Assembly (NCBI GenBank): GCA_030041515.1
Contig: JASHNS010000118.1
Location: 1-43,131, forward strand
Reading direction: 5' to 3'
DNA from: Acidobacteriaceae bacterium
GTDB lineage: Bacteria > Acidobacteriota > Terriglobia > Terriglobales > Acidobacteriaceae
Length of the DNA: 43,131 nt
Part shown: piece after piece, positions 31,589-43,131 of the stretch
How the letters are laid out: each line of letters opens with the position of its first letter
Position numbering within the stretch: position 1 is the stretch's first letter
Program-made: the position numbers and the translations under genes
Notes under the pieces: model-generated
What the model was told of the DNA's origin: nothing
Database searches by the model: none
Seen by the model: only the letters and a program-made list of their open reading frames with translations

Positions 31589-32230
31589 GTATCAGGGCAC
31601 GACTTCAGTCGTGCCGTAAGGCGCCAATGGAATGCGGGCCTCAGCCCCTGCGCGAAGCGGTCCCGCACCGCGGGACGACGGTAGAAGCCCCGGCCTTGAG
31701 GCCGGGGAAAACCTGCAATCAAGGTGTTGGGGCCTTCAGGCCCGGAAAAGCTTCGCGAAAACGCCGCGCTTTGTATCAGGGCACGACTTCAGTCGTGCCG
31801 TAAGGCGCCAATAGAATGCGGGCTTCAGCCCCTGCGCCCTGCATCAGGCCATAACCTCACGGCTCGCCGGTAAACACTCCGAGAAATGTGCGTTGTATCA
31901 GGGCACGACTTCAGTCGTGCCGTAAGGCGCCAATAGAATGCGGGCTTCAGCCCCCGCGCGAAGCGGTCCCGCATCGCGGGACGACGGTAGAAGCCCCGGC
32001 CTTTAAGCCGGGGAAACCTGCAATCAAGGTGTTGGGGCCTTCAGGCCCGGGAAAAGCTCCACCAAAACGGCGCGCTTTGTGTCAGGGCACGACTTCCGTC
32101 GTGCCGAACGGCGCCCATTGAATGCGGGCTTCAGCCCCTGCGCGAAGCGGTCCCGCACCGCGGGACGACGGTAGAAGCCCCGGCCTTAAGGCCGGGGACT
32201 TCACGCTGGACCTTCAATGGCCTTGAGGCC
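31589..32230. repeat. REP-type repeat array of ~184-bp units
   Basis: The hairpin GGCACGACTTCAGTCGTGCC recurs at 31596, 31780, 31902 and (with one change) 32086. Full units are 184 bp; one unit is shortened to 122 bp. Each full unit also carries TCCCGCACCGCGGGA and CCCCGGCCTTCAGGCCGGGG-type hairpins. Predicted ORFs across it share the same repeat translation and are not genes. Confidence 0.8.
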
Positions 32231-32237
32231 CGGGTGC

Positions 32238-32267
32238 CCCACCCTTGTCGCGCAGCGACAGGGTGGG
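32238..32267. repeat. long GC-rich hairpin downstream of atpC
   Basis: CCCACCC..GTCGC pairs with GCGAC..GGGTGGG across a 3-nt loop. It lies 23 bp past the atpC stop and a related hairpin sits at ~23706-23752, so it is a dispersed repeat. It may act as an mRNA 3' end structure, but it has no T-run. Confidence 0.5.
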
Positions 32268-32289
32268 ACCCGTCTCAAAGCGCAGAATC

Positions 32290-32700
32290 CTACTTCTTCC
32301 CCGCGCCCTCGATCTTCGCGTTCGCCTCGGCCATCACTTCATTCGCCTCGGTGTACTTCGCCGGATCGTCGCCTGCCTTGTTCCAGAGCGCCTCGCCGTG
32401 CTGCAGTTGCTCCTGCGCCTTCATCACGTCGATCTCTTCCGGCTTCTCCGCCTCTTCCGCCAGAATCGTCACTCGCTCGGGCAACACCTCGGCAAAGCCG
32501 CGCGCGATCATGTAGCTCTCTTCGCCGCTCTCCGCGCCGTGCAGCCGCACCATCCCCGCGCCGATCTCCGTCAGCAGCGGAGCGTGCCCGTACAGCGCCT
32601 CCAGATACCCGGTCTTCCCCGGAATCTCCACCGCATCCGCTTCCGTATCCACCAGAATGCGTTCCGGGGTGACCAGCCGGACTTTGAGTTTCGTCGCCAT
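32290..32700 (-). CDS. atpC: ATP synthase subunit epsilon
   Basis: The 136-residue protein has the N-terminal beta-sandwich (VRLVTPERILVDTEADAVEIPGKTGYLEALYGHAPLLTEI, in part) and a helical C-terminus (EEIDVMKAQEQLQHGEALW). It is the rotor subunit that links gamma to the c-ring and inhibits ATPase activity. It starts 2 bp after the beta stop and is last in the operon. Confidence 0.95.
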   Translation of the reverse strand: MATKLKVRLVTPERILVDTEADAVEIPGKTGYLEALYGHAPLLTEIGAGMVRLHGAESGEESYMIARGFAEVLPERVTILAEEAEKPEEIDVMKAQEQLQHGEALWNKAGDDPAKYTEANEVMAEANAKIEGAGKK

Positions 32701-32702
32701 GG

Positions 32703-34199
<1,497 letters not shown>

Positions 34200-34222
34200 T
34201 CACTGACTGCTGATCACTGCCT

Positions 34223-35284
34223 TCAAATCGCTGCCGCCCCGCTCACAATCTCAATAATCTCCTTCGTGATCGCCGCCTGCCGCACCCGGTTCATGGTCAG
34301 CGTCAGCGAATCGATCATGTCCGAAGCGTTGTTCGTCGCCGAATCCATCGCCGTCATGCGCGCCGCATGCTCCGCCGCGACTGACTCCAGCGTCGCGTGG
34401 TAGAGCTGCGAGGTAATGTACCGCGGCAGCACATCCGCAAAAATCTCCGCCGCCGGCTGCTCGTAGATGTAGTCCACCTCGGCCGTCCCGAAATTCTTCG
34501 CCTCGTTCTCCAGCTGCTTCTCCGCAGCCTCGGCTTCCTTCGGAAACAAACTCACGCCCGCCGACAACGCCGCCTCCGCCGCCCGCTCGCGCTCTTCCGT
34601 CGTCAGCTCATGCGCCTCGGTAATCTGCCGCGCGCCCAGCTGCAAAATCGGAAGCACCCGCTCCACCACCACGCGCTGCTGGATCACCGATTTGAATTCG
34701 TTGTAGACCAGATACGCCGCATCGATCTCCTCGTGCTCGTAGCGATGCACAATCTTCATCGCCACTTCGCGCACCCGCTCGTAGCTCAGCTTCTCCAGAA
34801 CCCCGGTATGCTCGCCCGTAACTTCGATCGCCCCGCCGCGCGCGCCGCGCGTTCCGTCCTGCCCGAACTGCGCTGCTCCAAACCGCCGCCGGAAGAAGTC
34901 GCGCCCCTTGCGCCCAATGGCCTCGACGTCGATCTCCTTGCGATCGTTCTCCTGGATGAAATTCGTCGCCGCCTTGATGATGTTCGTGTTGAACGCGCCC
35001 GCGAATCCCTTGTCGCCCGACACCACCACCAGCAGAATGCGCTGCTCCGGCCGCGTCAGCAGCAGCGGGCTCCTGCATTCGCCGGTCTCCGGATCGTAGA
35101 TCTCCGCGCGCCGCTTCAGCGACTCCAGCACGCTCGCCAGCATGGCCGCATACGGCCGCGCCGACACCGCCCGCTCCTGCGCCCGGCGCAGCTTCGCCGC
35201 CGAGACCATCTTCATGGCCTTCGTGATCTGCCGCGTGTTCCTCACGCTCCGGATGCGCCGCCGTAAATCGAGAACGTTCGCCAT
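34223..35284 (-). CDS. atpG: ATP synthase F1 subunit gamma (enlarged)
   Basis: The 353-residue protein begins MANVLDLRRRIRSVRNTRQI and ends TLTMNRVRQAAITKEIIEIVSGAAAI-like, the two coiled-coil ends of gamma. Usual length is about 285-300; extra residues are visible in the middle (FRRRFGAAQFGQDGTRGARGGAIE, in part, and TTEERERAAEAALSAGVSLFP). The insertion may be lineage-specific. Gamma is the rotor shaft. Downstream beta starts 74 bp later. Confidence 0.93.
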   Translation of the reverse strand: MANVLDLRRRIRSVRNTRQITKAMKMVSAAKLRRAQERAVSARPYAAMLASVLESLKRRAEIYDPETGECRSPLLLTRPEQRILLVVVSGDKGFAGAFNTNIIKAATNFIQENDRKEIDVEAIGRKGRDFFRRRFGAAQFGQDGTRGARGGAIEVTGEHTGVLEKLSYERVREVAMKIVHRYEHEEIDAAYLVYNEFKSVIQQRVVVERVLPILQLGARQITEAHELTTEERERAAEAALSAGVSLFPKEAEAAEKQLENEAKNFGTAEVDYIYEQPAAEIFADVLPRYITSQLYHATLESVAAEHAARMTAMDSATNNASDMIDSLTLTMNRVRQAAITKEIIEIVSGAAAI

Positions 35285-35293
35285 GGCGGTTTC

Positions 35294-37075
<1,782 letters not shown>

Positions 37076-37080
<5 letters not shown>

Positions 37081-37615
37081 CGGCGGCCAGTTCCTGTCTC
37101 AACCGATCCAGCCGGCCGCGCACGGAACCGTCGTACACCGTGCTTCCGGCCTGCACCACCACGCCGCCGATCAGGCTCTTGTCCACTGCATATTGCGCTT
37201 CCACCTGATTCCCGGTCAGCTTTGCAATCTCGGCTTCCAGCGCCCGCCGTTCGCTTTCATCCAGCGGGCGCGCACTGGTCACCTTCGCTTCCTGGATTCC
37301 CATCCGGCGGTTCACTTCCCGCCCAATCTCCTCCACCACCTCGTCGAATCCCCAGATCCGCCCGTTGCGGATGAGCACCGCGATGAAATTCCGCACCTGC
37401 CGCGCCATCTGCAGCTTCGCGTTCATCTTGTCCAGCACCGCGACCTTCTGCTCCACCGGGAACGACGGATCCAGCAGGAAATCCCGCAGCTCGCGGCTCT
37501 CGTGCCAGGCCGCGGCAAAGTCGCCCAGTTGCCGCAGTGCCTCTTTCGGATTCAGATGCGCCTCAAAGATCACCTCGGCAAAGGCTCGGGCGTACTGCGA
37601 TACGTAACTTGCCAT
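37076..37615 (-). CDS. atpH: ATP synthase subunit delta
   Basis: The 179-residue protein (MASYVSQYARAFAEVIFEA) has the helical N-terminal domain and the C-terminal DKSLIGGVVVQAGSTVYDGSVRGRL signature, the best marker of delta. It links F1 to the peripheral stalk. Its ATG directly follows the b stop. Confidence 0.95.
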
Positions 37616-38305
37616 CTACGCCTTTCCTCCTATGCCTTCGCCGAATTCCTTCACCAGCGCCCGATCCGTCTCCGCCGAAAGCTGAATCCTCCGCATCGCG
37701 TTATCAATCGCGAGATCCGCGGCAAACTTCTTCAGGTCGCGCTGCGCCCCGGCCTGCGCTGCCGCAATCTCCTGCTCCGCCGACGCAATAATCCTCTGCT
37801 TCTCCGCGTCCATCGCCGCCAGAATCCGCTTCTCCTCGTCCGCCGAGTCGCGCTCCATCGCCGCCCGCATTTGCTCGATCTCGGTATCGAGCCGGCTCAG
37901 TCGAGCTTCCACATCCGCCACCAGCCGATTCGCCTCCTCGGTTGCCTTCCGCGCTTCCTCCAGCGCCTTCGCCAGCCGGTCGGCCCGCGTCCGGAACAGT
38001 TTCGGCAGCGCCTTCCACAGCAGGAAGATGATCGTCAGGACGATCACCCCGGAGTTGAACGCCTCGAAGATCCACGCCGCTTCATCGGTGCTCACATGCA
38101 ACCAGCGCGCCACCGTTTGGACCGCCGCGGAGTGTGTGTACTGGAAGTCCGGCGAGTCCGCGTCCATGTGCTCGGCTTTGGCGATGCCCGCATGTGCCGG
38201 CTGTGGGTTTGGCGCCGCTGCCGCCTGCGCGCAGAGCTGCGCCGGTGTCAGCGCCAGCAGCCCCGCAACCAGTATTGTTGCCAGAACGGAAAGGATTCTC
38301 TTCAC
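37616..38305 (-). CDS. atpF: ATP synthase subunit b with predicted export signal
   Basis: The 229-residue protein has an N-terminal hydrophobic segment like a signal peptide (MKRILSVLATILVAGLLALT, then AQLCAQA). A ~60-residue polar region, the membrane segment SGVIVLTIIFLLWKALPKL and a long charged coiled coil (residues ~105-215) follow. The usual b is ~160 residues with one membrane helix. The extra N-terminal part would lie in the periplasm. It overlaps the b' gene by ATGA. Confidence 0.9.
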   Translation of the reverse strand: MKRILSVLATILVAGLLALTPAQLCAQAAAAPNPQPAHAGIAKAEHMDADSPDFQYTHSAAVQTVARWLHVSTDEAAWIFEAFNSGVIVLTIIFLLWKALPKLFRTRADRLAKALEEARKATEEANRLVADVEARLSRLDTEIEQMRAAMERDSADEEKRILAAMDAEKQRIIASAEQEIAAAQAGAQRDLKKFAADLAIDNAMRRIQLSAETDRALVKEFGEGIGGKA

Positions 38306-38766
38306 TGCGCCGACTCCGCTGTCCTCGCGGGAGGGAGCACCGCCGCCAGCACCCGCGTCGCCAGTTCCGGGGCCGAAGCCTCGATCTGTCGCCGCGCCTC
38401 GGCCGTCTGCGCCTCCAGAGCCTGCTGGGCAGCCCGCGTCTTCTCCTGGGCCACCACGCGCGCTGCGGCCAGAGCCTGTTCCCGCTCCGCGTTCCGCTGC
38501 TGGACCCGCTGCTCCCGGCGCCGCATCAGATCGGCCCGCGCCGCCCGCAGCTTTGCTTCATATTCCTGGGTTCGCAGATCGGCCTGCGCCATCGCGAGCC
38601 GCGACTTCTCTACGGCTCCGGCAGTCCGCGCCCGCCGCTCCTCCCGCACCTGCATCAGGCGCCCGTACAGAATGAACCTGTACCCCAAAATCAGGAGAAT
38701 AAACAGGATCAGCGTCGGCATGGAACCGAGCACAAGATCACCGATCTGTTGCAGCAAGACATCCAT
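38302..38766 (-). CDS. ATP synthase subunit b'
   Basis: The 154-residue protein has one membrane helix (SMPTLILFILLILGYRFILY) and a charged coiled-coil tail (RAARADLMRRREQRV). This is the normal b or b' plan, and together with the next gene it makes the b/b' stalk dimer. It is the first gene of the operon and starts at ATG 38766. Confidence 0.85.
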   Translation of the reverse strand: MDVLLQQIGDLVLGSMPTLILFILLILGYRFILYGRLMQVREERRARTAGAVEKSRLAMAQADLRTQEYEAKLRAARADLMRRREQRVQQRNAEREQALAAARVVAQEKTRAAQQALEAQTAEARRQIEASAPELATRVLAAVLPPARTAESAQ

Positions 38767-39292
38767 GGGGTGCCCACCGTGGTTTTCGGGAACGGTTTAG
38801 GAACAATATAGAAAGGCTTACAAAAGAACACTTGGTTCTAACATTCAGCGAAAATATGTGTCAAATACCGAAGGTGCTGTGTACCCGCATCGCACCCGCG
38901 CGTCGATTTTCGGCGTTTTCCCCGGATTTTCCGAGTCAGCCAAAAATATTTTCGACGCCTTCAAGGAAGCACTTGACCTGGAAGGGGCTCAGCGTAGAAT
39001 AAAGATACCACCTCGACCCGGTTCAGGGTCGGCGAGCCGGACGACCGGAGTTCCCACCACTCCGTCACCCGGCTCGTTCTATCTGCGCCCCATTTTCCCC
39101 TCACCCACCATCTTGACCTGTCATCCTGAGCTGCGGCACACTGTAGACCATCCATGCGGCTCCTATAGAACGCCGCCAGCCACCCGTCAGCCCAAAGATC
39201 GCTCCGTCGCCATCTGCCGCCGAGGTTCGGCGGATTGGAATCGCTCGGATAAAATCGGGTCGGGATTTGTTCCATCCTGTCAGAGGAAAAGT
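38767..39292. other. divergent intergenic region between atp operon and 39293 gene
   Basis: About 526 bp with no supported gene. TTGACA on the minus strand (38864-38859) lies ~95 bp before the atp operon, but its 17-bp-spaced -10 (TTAGAA) is poor; TATATT further down (minus strand, 38808-38803) is an alternative. A GACCC/GGGTC hairpin lies at 39015-39030. A CATCCTGAGCTGCGGC-type motif at ~39122 is a common intergenic repeat. Confidence 0.4.
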
Positions 39293-39718
39293 GTGAGCGA
39301 TGCTCGATGGTCCATCAAGAAAAAGGTTCTGGTAGGCATTGCTGTCCCATTTCTGCTTCCACTCCTCATTGTCATGCCTGGGCTGTTCTGGCAGCTTCAT
39401 GAGGCCAACCATTGCATTCGGCTCTTTGGGGATGACCTAGCCAGAAAAGACTACGGCGCCGCCTACAGCCAGACGTCCAGCGAACTCAGGAATCAAACAA
39501 CCTATCCGGAATTTGTGAAAATCCATGAGGCACTCGCTACGCGGGCCGGGGATGTGAAATCAGTGCAGTTGCAGTCATCGAGCATTAAGGAGCGGCAGAG
39601 TGGATGGTGGGCTACAGCAGAGGTTCAGCTTGTGTGCAGCCACGATAGCCTGCCGTTCACTTTCGTGTTGAAGCGGCAGGCGCATGTCTGGAAGATCTAC
39701 AGCTACCGCGAAGAGTGA
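39293..39718 (+). CDS. membrane-anchored protein of unknown function
   Basis: GTG 39293, with GAGGA 5-6 nt upstream, gives 141 residues. They comprise a basic N-terminus, one membrane segment (VLVGIAVPFLLPLLIVMPGLFW) and a soluble domain (AAYSQTSSELRNQTTYPEFV, ATAEVQLVCSHDSLPFTFVLKR, WKIYSYREE). The pattern resembles the small DUF4878/DUF4019-like cystatin-type domains, by eye. The frame is open upstream to 38858 with unlikely residues, and GTG 39293 is preferred. Confidence 0.7.
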   Translation: MSDARWSIKKKVLVGIAVPFLLPLLIVMPGLFWQLHEANHCIRLFGDDLARKDYGAAYSQTSSELRNQTTYPEFVKIHEALATRAGDVKSVQLQSSSIKERQSGWWATAEVQLVCSHDSLPFTFVLKRQAHVWKIYSYREE

Positions 39719-39803
39719 CGCAAGGAACCTCGGCCCGGGATTATTAGTGGAATACCGGCAATCCGGAAGTTTCGGCTCCCAGGGAGCCAAACGCACCCGC
39801 TCC

Positions 39804-41156
39804 TCACCCCTTCTCCCGAAACCTCCGATACCGCCCCAGCAGCGACGCCGGCCCCGCCACCGTCATCGACACCAGATTCCCCTCGTACGCGCGGTCGTGA
39901 ATCACCGCACCCGCCTCCAGCGCCGCCAGCGCATCCCCCTCCGACTGCGGAATCCGCAGGCGCTGCTCCAGAATTGGATCCTGCACCAACTCCGCATCGA
40001 TCCGCTCCAGCAGCGCCTCCAGACCAGCCCGCTCCTTCGCCGAAATCGCCACCGCCGGCCCGCTCGCGACCGCCGCGCGTTCCTCCTCGCCCAGCAGGTC
40101 CACCTTGTTCAGCACCTCGATCCGCGGCTTATCCAGAACCTCCAGCTCCCCCAGCACCTTCTCCACTTCCGCCTTCTGCTCGTCGCGCGTCGCGCTCGAT
40201 GCGTCCCGCACGTGCACCAGCACCTCGGCCTTCCGCACTTCTTCGAGCGTCGCCCGAAACGACGTCACCAGCGTGTGCGGCAAATCGCGGATGAACCCCA
40301 CCGTGTCTGACAGCAGCACCTTGCGGCGGCTGGGCAGCTGAATCGCCGCCAGTTTCGGATCAAGCGTCGCAAACATCCGCGCCGACTCAAGCACCTTTGT
40401 CGCCTGCCCGTGTCCGCGCATCTCCGTCAGAGCATTGAACAGCGTGCTCTTCCCCGCATTCGTGTACCCCACCAACGCCACCGCCGGCACCGGCACCGAC
40501 TCCCGCCGCTGCCGCTGCTGCGCGCGGATCCTCCGGACCGCCTCCAGTTCCCCGCGCAATTGCTGCACGCGCCGCTGAATCCGCCGCCGGTCGGTCTCCA
40601 GCTGCGTTTCGCCCGGTCCGCGCGTCCCAATCCCGCCGCCCAGTTGCGACATGGCCTTTCCGCGCCCGGTCAGCCGCGGCAGCATATATTCCAGCTGCGC
40701 CAGCTCCACCTGCAGCTGGCCCTCTCGTGTTCGCGCGTGGCGCGCAAAAATGTCCAGGATCAGCTGGGTCCGGTCGATGACCCGGCACGGCAAGGCGTCT
40801 TCGAGGTTCCGCAACTGCGTGGGGCTCAGATCGTGGTCGATGATCGCCACATCGGCCTGCGCGGAAGCCGCCGTCCCGGCCAGCTCCTCCACCTTGCCGC
40901 TGCCTACCAGCGTCGCGGGATCGGCTTTCGGCCGCCGCTGTTCGACCTCAGCGGCGACCACAGCTCCAGCGCTGGTCACCAGCTCCCGGAACTCCTCGCG
41001 CCGCGAGTCTTCTTCGTCCTCGTGAGCATTCGACGGATCGGCTGGGCGGCGAGCCCCTTCGCGCGCCTGCGCCGCACCCCGGGGCACACTTCTCCTCGCA
41101 GGGCCGAAGTCCACTGTCACCAGCAGCGCCCGTTCCGGAGCCATAGGTACCGGCAT
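39804..41156 (-). CDS. hflX: GTPase HflX
   Basis: The 450-residue protein has the HflX N-terminal domain ([57 protein letters not shown] in part, [19 protein letters not shown]). Its G domain contains [25 protein letters not shown] and NKVDL. It splits stalled ribosomes in stress. hfq lies just upstream on the same strand, 21 bp away, a conserved pair. Confidence 0.95.
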   Translation of the reverse strand: MPVPMAPERALLVTVDFGPARRSVPRGAAQAREGARRPADPSNAHEDEEDSRREEFRELVTSAGAVVAAEVEQRRPKADPATLVGSGKVEELAGTAASAQADVAIIDHDLSPTQLRNLEDALPCRVIDRTQLILDIFARHARTREGQLQVELAQLEYMLPRLTGRGKAMSQLGGGIGTRGPGETQLETDRRRIQRRVQQLRGELEAVRRIRAQQRQRRESVPVPAVALVGYTNAGKSTLFNALTEMRGHGQATKVLESARMFATLDPKLAAIQLPSRRKVLLSDTVGFIRDLPHTLVTSFRATLEEVRKAEVLVHVRDASSATRDEQKAEVEKVLGELEVLDKPRIEVLNKVDLLGEEERAAVASGPAVAISAKERAGLEALLERIDAELVQDPILEQRLRIPQSEGDALAALEAGAVIHDRAYEGNLVSMTVAGPASLLGRYRRFREKG

Positions 41157-41177
41157 CGCACCGCCGCCGGCGCTCGC

Positions 41178-41483
41178 TTACGAGCCGGACGCTTCCTGCG
41201 TCGGCTGAGCCTGCCCGACCGCGACTGGCCCGGCCTGCGCCACATGCGGCGGACGATGTTCGCCGTGCAGCACCGAGCGCGTACTCACCACCGTCGAGAT
41301 GGCGTGCTTGAAGATCAGCTGCTCCTGGCTGTTGTTCTCCAGCAGCACTGAATACTTATCGAAGGAACGGATCTTCCCCGTGAGCTTTACCCCGCTCACC
41401 AGGTAGATCGTAATCGGGGTCTTGTCCTTGCGGACCGTGTTCAGGAATGTGTCCTGAATGTTCTGCGCCGGCTTGCTATCCAT
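41178..41483 (-). CDS. hfq: RNA chaperone Hfq
   Basis: The 101-residue protein is Hfq: [39 protein letters not shown] (in part) and the Sm2 motif FKHAISTV. It pairs sRNAs with mRNAs as a hexamer. The C-terminal tail after the Sm fold is short, Gln- and Pro-rich. A GGAGA ribosome site precedes ATG 41483. It forms an operon with hflX. Confidence 0.97.
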   Translation of the reverse strand: MDSKPAQNIQDTFLNTVRKDKTPITIYLVSGVKLTGKIRSFDKYSVLLENNSQEQLIFKHAISTVVSTRSVLHGEHRPPHVAQAGPVAVGQAQPTQEASGS

Positions 41484-41596
41484 GTGCCGATCTCCTTTGC
41501 CATCTTCAGTTCAGCGGTGAAACTGCGCGTTACAGGAGAAGAACCGTCGGCCGAGTCCTGCTCGCCGCGGCTCCCTGACTACACTGCTGTGCTAAC

Positions 41597-41626
41597 ACCA
41601 TACGAGCTTATGAACCATTTGTGCAA
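41597..41626 (-). promoter_or_regulatory. possible promoter of hfq-hflX
   Basis: On the minus strand TTGCAC (41626-41621), 18 bp, then TATGGT (41602-41597), with a ~110-nt leader before hfq. Reasonable but not exceptional. Confidence 0.4.
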
Positions 41627-41707
41627 CAACCAGGGCACGCTTCCCGGATCTGCTGAAGCTTTAGACGGAATATCTGCCGTCCGGGACCCGGCCCACGTCA
41701 GTATCAG

Positions 41708-42817
41708 CTATCTTCCGCGCCGAATTCGGCCTTTTCGCCGAGTGTTCATCTTTTTTTCCGGCTCCGGCCCGCCGATCTTCCGCACAATCACCCCTTCCAT
41801 CCGGAAGCTTTCCGTCGCCGCCGCTCCTGGCTCCGCCCGTCCTGTCTTTGCGTCGATTCGCGCCGAATCCCCGGTCGCCACCTCGAACGAGAACACCGGG
41901 TCCGTTTCCTTTCCAAACGTCTCGCGCCCGATCTTTACCGGCAAATAGCCCTCCAGATCGTGCTCCAGATAGGCCGTCTCGTACCGGTGCCGCTTCACAT
42001 TCCACGTGAAGACGCGAATCTGGTCGAAGTCGTACGGCAACCCCGCCTTCCATGGCGTCAGCGCCGCCAGATACTCGGGAACCTCTCCATTCGCCGTGTT
42101 TGCCTCCGGATCGCTCACCGTTCGGATGACATACGCCGCCACCACCTTCTCATTCGGTACCAGCACGGCCACGTCTTCCGGAACGTCCTCGTCGAGCGCG
42201 CCCCCGCGCACCCAGCCCACCTGGCCCTCAGGATCGCGGGCCAGCCAGAAGTCCTCGTACACGGGCGCTGGCGGTGCGCCGTTTTTCGTGGAGACCAGCG
42301 GCATCGCCTGGGGCTTCGCCACGGATACGCGCTCCAGCAGCTCCAGCTTCGTATTCGGGTGCAACAGATAGAAGCGGTCCGAAGTCCCGGCCGGAGCGTC
42401 GTGCAGCCAGTAGCTCTCCCGCAGGATTCCTTTCGACAGCACCGGATCGTGCGCGCTGTCCTTCGCTAATTGCTGGAACTTGTCATACGTTGCCTGGTCC
42501 AGCACCTCGTGCTCTTCCACCCAGCCCACCTTGCCGTCGGCGGTTTCCACCTGCAGGAAGCGCCCCTCGCGATCGAGCACCACCAGGCGGTCGCCGTTCA
42601 CCACGTGCGCCACGCGTGTATTCACCGGAGCCACGCGGTCCCGCAGGTCAAGATCGCGCATCCACACGTAGACGTATTCACGGTGCGCGTGCGGAGCAAA
42701 TCGCCCGCATCCGGCAATCGCGCCGAGCGCAACGAGTGCCCCCGCCGCCAGGCGCCGCAGATTCACTCCTCTGAGCCCTGAGCTCTGTGCTCGGTTCGCT
42801 GGCTTTCCGACTGTCAC
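41708..42817 (-). CDS. lipoprotein with SH3-like domains
   Basis: The 369-residue protein has a lipobox (ALGAIAGCG) after a basic n-region, so it is a lipoprotein. The mature part opens with an SH3_3-type domain (VWMRDLDLRDRVAPVNTRVAHV, in part; VLDREGRFLQVETADGKVGWV). A second GWVRG stretch suggests another. Such domains bind cell-wall peptides. The start is GTG 42817; a GTG at 42766 with AGAGGA is too close to its ribosome site. TATATT lies 13 nt before 42817. Confidence 0.75.
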   Translation of the reverse strand: MTVGKPANRAQSSGLRGVNLRRLAAGALVALGAIAGCGRFAPHAHREYVYVWMRDLDLRDRVAPVNTRVAHVVNGDRLVVLDREGRFLQVETADGKVGWVEEHEVLDQATYDKFQQLAKDSAHDPVLSKGILRESYWLHDAPAGTSDRFYLLHPNTKLELLERVSVAKPQAMPLVSTKNGAPPAPVYEDFWLARDPEGQVGWVRGGALDEDVPEDVAVLVPNEKVVAAYVIRTVSDPEANTANGEVPEYLAALTPWKAGLPYDFDQIRVFTWNVKRHRYETAYLEHDLEGYLPVKIGRETFGKETDPVFSFEVATGDSARIDAKTGRAEPGAAATESFRMEGVIVRKIGGPEPEKKMNTRRKGRIRRGR

Positions 42818-42867
42818 AGGTTAACCAAAGAATATACCCGGTCCACGCAGCAAAATCCCTCTCGCCC

Positions 42868-42947
42868 CGCTAACTCGCCTTTTTGCTAACCGGACCTCAG
42901 CGAACCGGTTCTCCGCTAACAGGATCGTAGCTGCCCGCCTCTTAGCT
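42868..42947. repeat. AGCT/GCTAAC short tandem repeats
   Basis: CGCTAAC, AGCGAACCGG, CGCTAACAGG, TAGCTGCCCG and TTAGCT units recur every 11-17 bp between the lipoprotein and the last gene, ending in that gene's stop codon. It is the same style as at 20153 and 37000. Confidence 0.5.
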
Positions 42948-43131
42948 CGTCCGTGGCGCCAGCCGCACAAACCGCTCCTTGAGCTCCTGCCAGTTCTCCA
43001 GTAGCCAGTACGCCCGCGTGCTCGCCGTCTTCTCGCCGTGCAGATTTACAAGGCCCAGCAGCCGCTCCCGCGACTCCTCGTCCAGATCCTCCCAGCGCGT
43101 CGCTTCCAGAAAATCCGTGTGATACCGCTTC
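42942..43131 (-). CDS. probable glutamate synthase large subunit, C-terminal end (5' outside window)
   Basis: A minus-strand frame enters from the right edge and stops at TAA 42944-42942, giving 63 residues. The pattern LLGLVNLHGEKTASTRAYWLLENWQELKERFVRLAP resembles the GltB C-terminal tail (H...T.S..A..LL.NW......F..V.P). This is read by eye only, so the name is tentative. GltB makes glutamate from glutamine and 2-oxoglutarate. Confidence 0.5.
   Translation of the reverse strand, partial: KRYHTDFLEATRWEDLDEESRERLLGLVNLHGEKTASTRAYWLLENWQELKERFVRLAPRTS

Noticed and set aside
31558-32121. Small ORFs in the repeat array (including QGTTSVVP-type ends)
   Set aside because: They recur identically with each repeat unit and no ribosome site supports them.
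31589-32230. CRISPR-like array
   Set aside because: Units are ~184 bp with several hairpins and no short-repeat/unique-spacer pattern; no cas genes are near.

Overview
The window looks like chromosomal DNA of an acidobacterium, probably class Terriglobia (Acidobacteriaceae). This is inferred from the high G+C content, the Oar-like TonB receptor C-terminus, the zinc finger-SpoIIE phosphatase, a split ATP synthase operon with an export signal on subunit b, and the short interspersed GC-rich hairpin repeats. No 16S rRNA or marker search was possible.

Layout. (1) 1-4.1 kb: core genes, namely the end of a TonB-dependent receptor, a small membrane protein, thiS, a Gfo/Idh/MocA oxidoreductase, a STAS-domain protein and a BcsQ-like ParA/MinD ATPase whose P-loop is degraded. 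(2) 4.36-16.32 kb: an integrated element of about 11.9 kb bounded by 45-bp direct copies of the 3' half of tRNA-Val(TAC). The intact tRNA lies at the right end next to a tyrosine integrase. A divergent control region separates the integrase operon from a leftward operon: HTH/excisionase, AlpA, zinc protein, prim-pol/P4-type helicase, then the terminase small subunit and two secreted tail-fibre-like or glycine-rich proteins. There are no capsid, portal or large terminase genes. This is the layout of a phage satellite (PICI-like) and is the most interesting part of the window. (3) 16.4-28.3 kb: chromosomal genes, namely a small membrane protein, a phosphoribosyltransferase, an APC permease, a zinc-finger/SpoIIE phosphatase, uvrB, a small secreted protein, gph, a membrane protein with a winged-helix regulator, an S9 peptidase, a GYD protein and a YcxB-like protein. 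(4) 28.25-32.29 kb: an unstable repeat-rich region holding a possible MITE, an IS1595-type element carrying a proteasome-beta-like passenger gene and inserted in a REP hairpin, and an array of ~184-bp repeats. (5) 32.3-38.8 kb: the ATP synthase genes b', b, delta, alpha, gamma, beta and epsilon, without a and c. (6) 38.8-43.1 kb: a membrane-anchored protein, hflX, hfq, an SH3-like lipoprotein and the end of a probable gltB.

A recurring feature is a -10-like hexamer 6-8 nt upstream of the start codon in at least nine genes (thiS, the oxidoreductase, the STAS gene, uvrB, gph, the S9 peptidase and three genes of the integrated element). This points to common leaderless transcription, and it settled several start choices. 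All calls come from reading the sequence; no database search was run.
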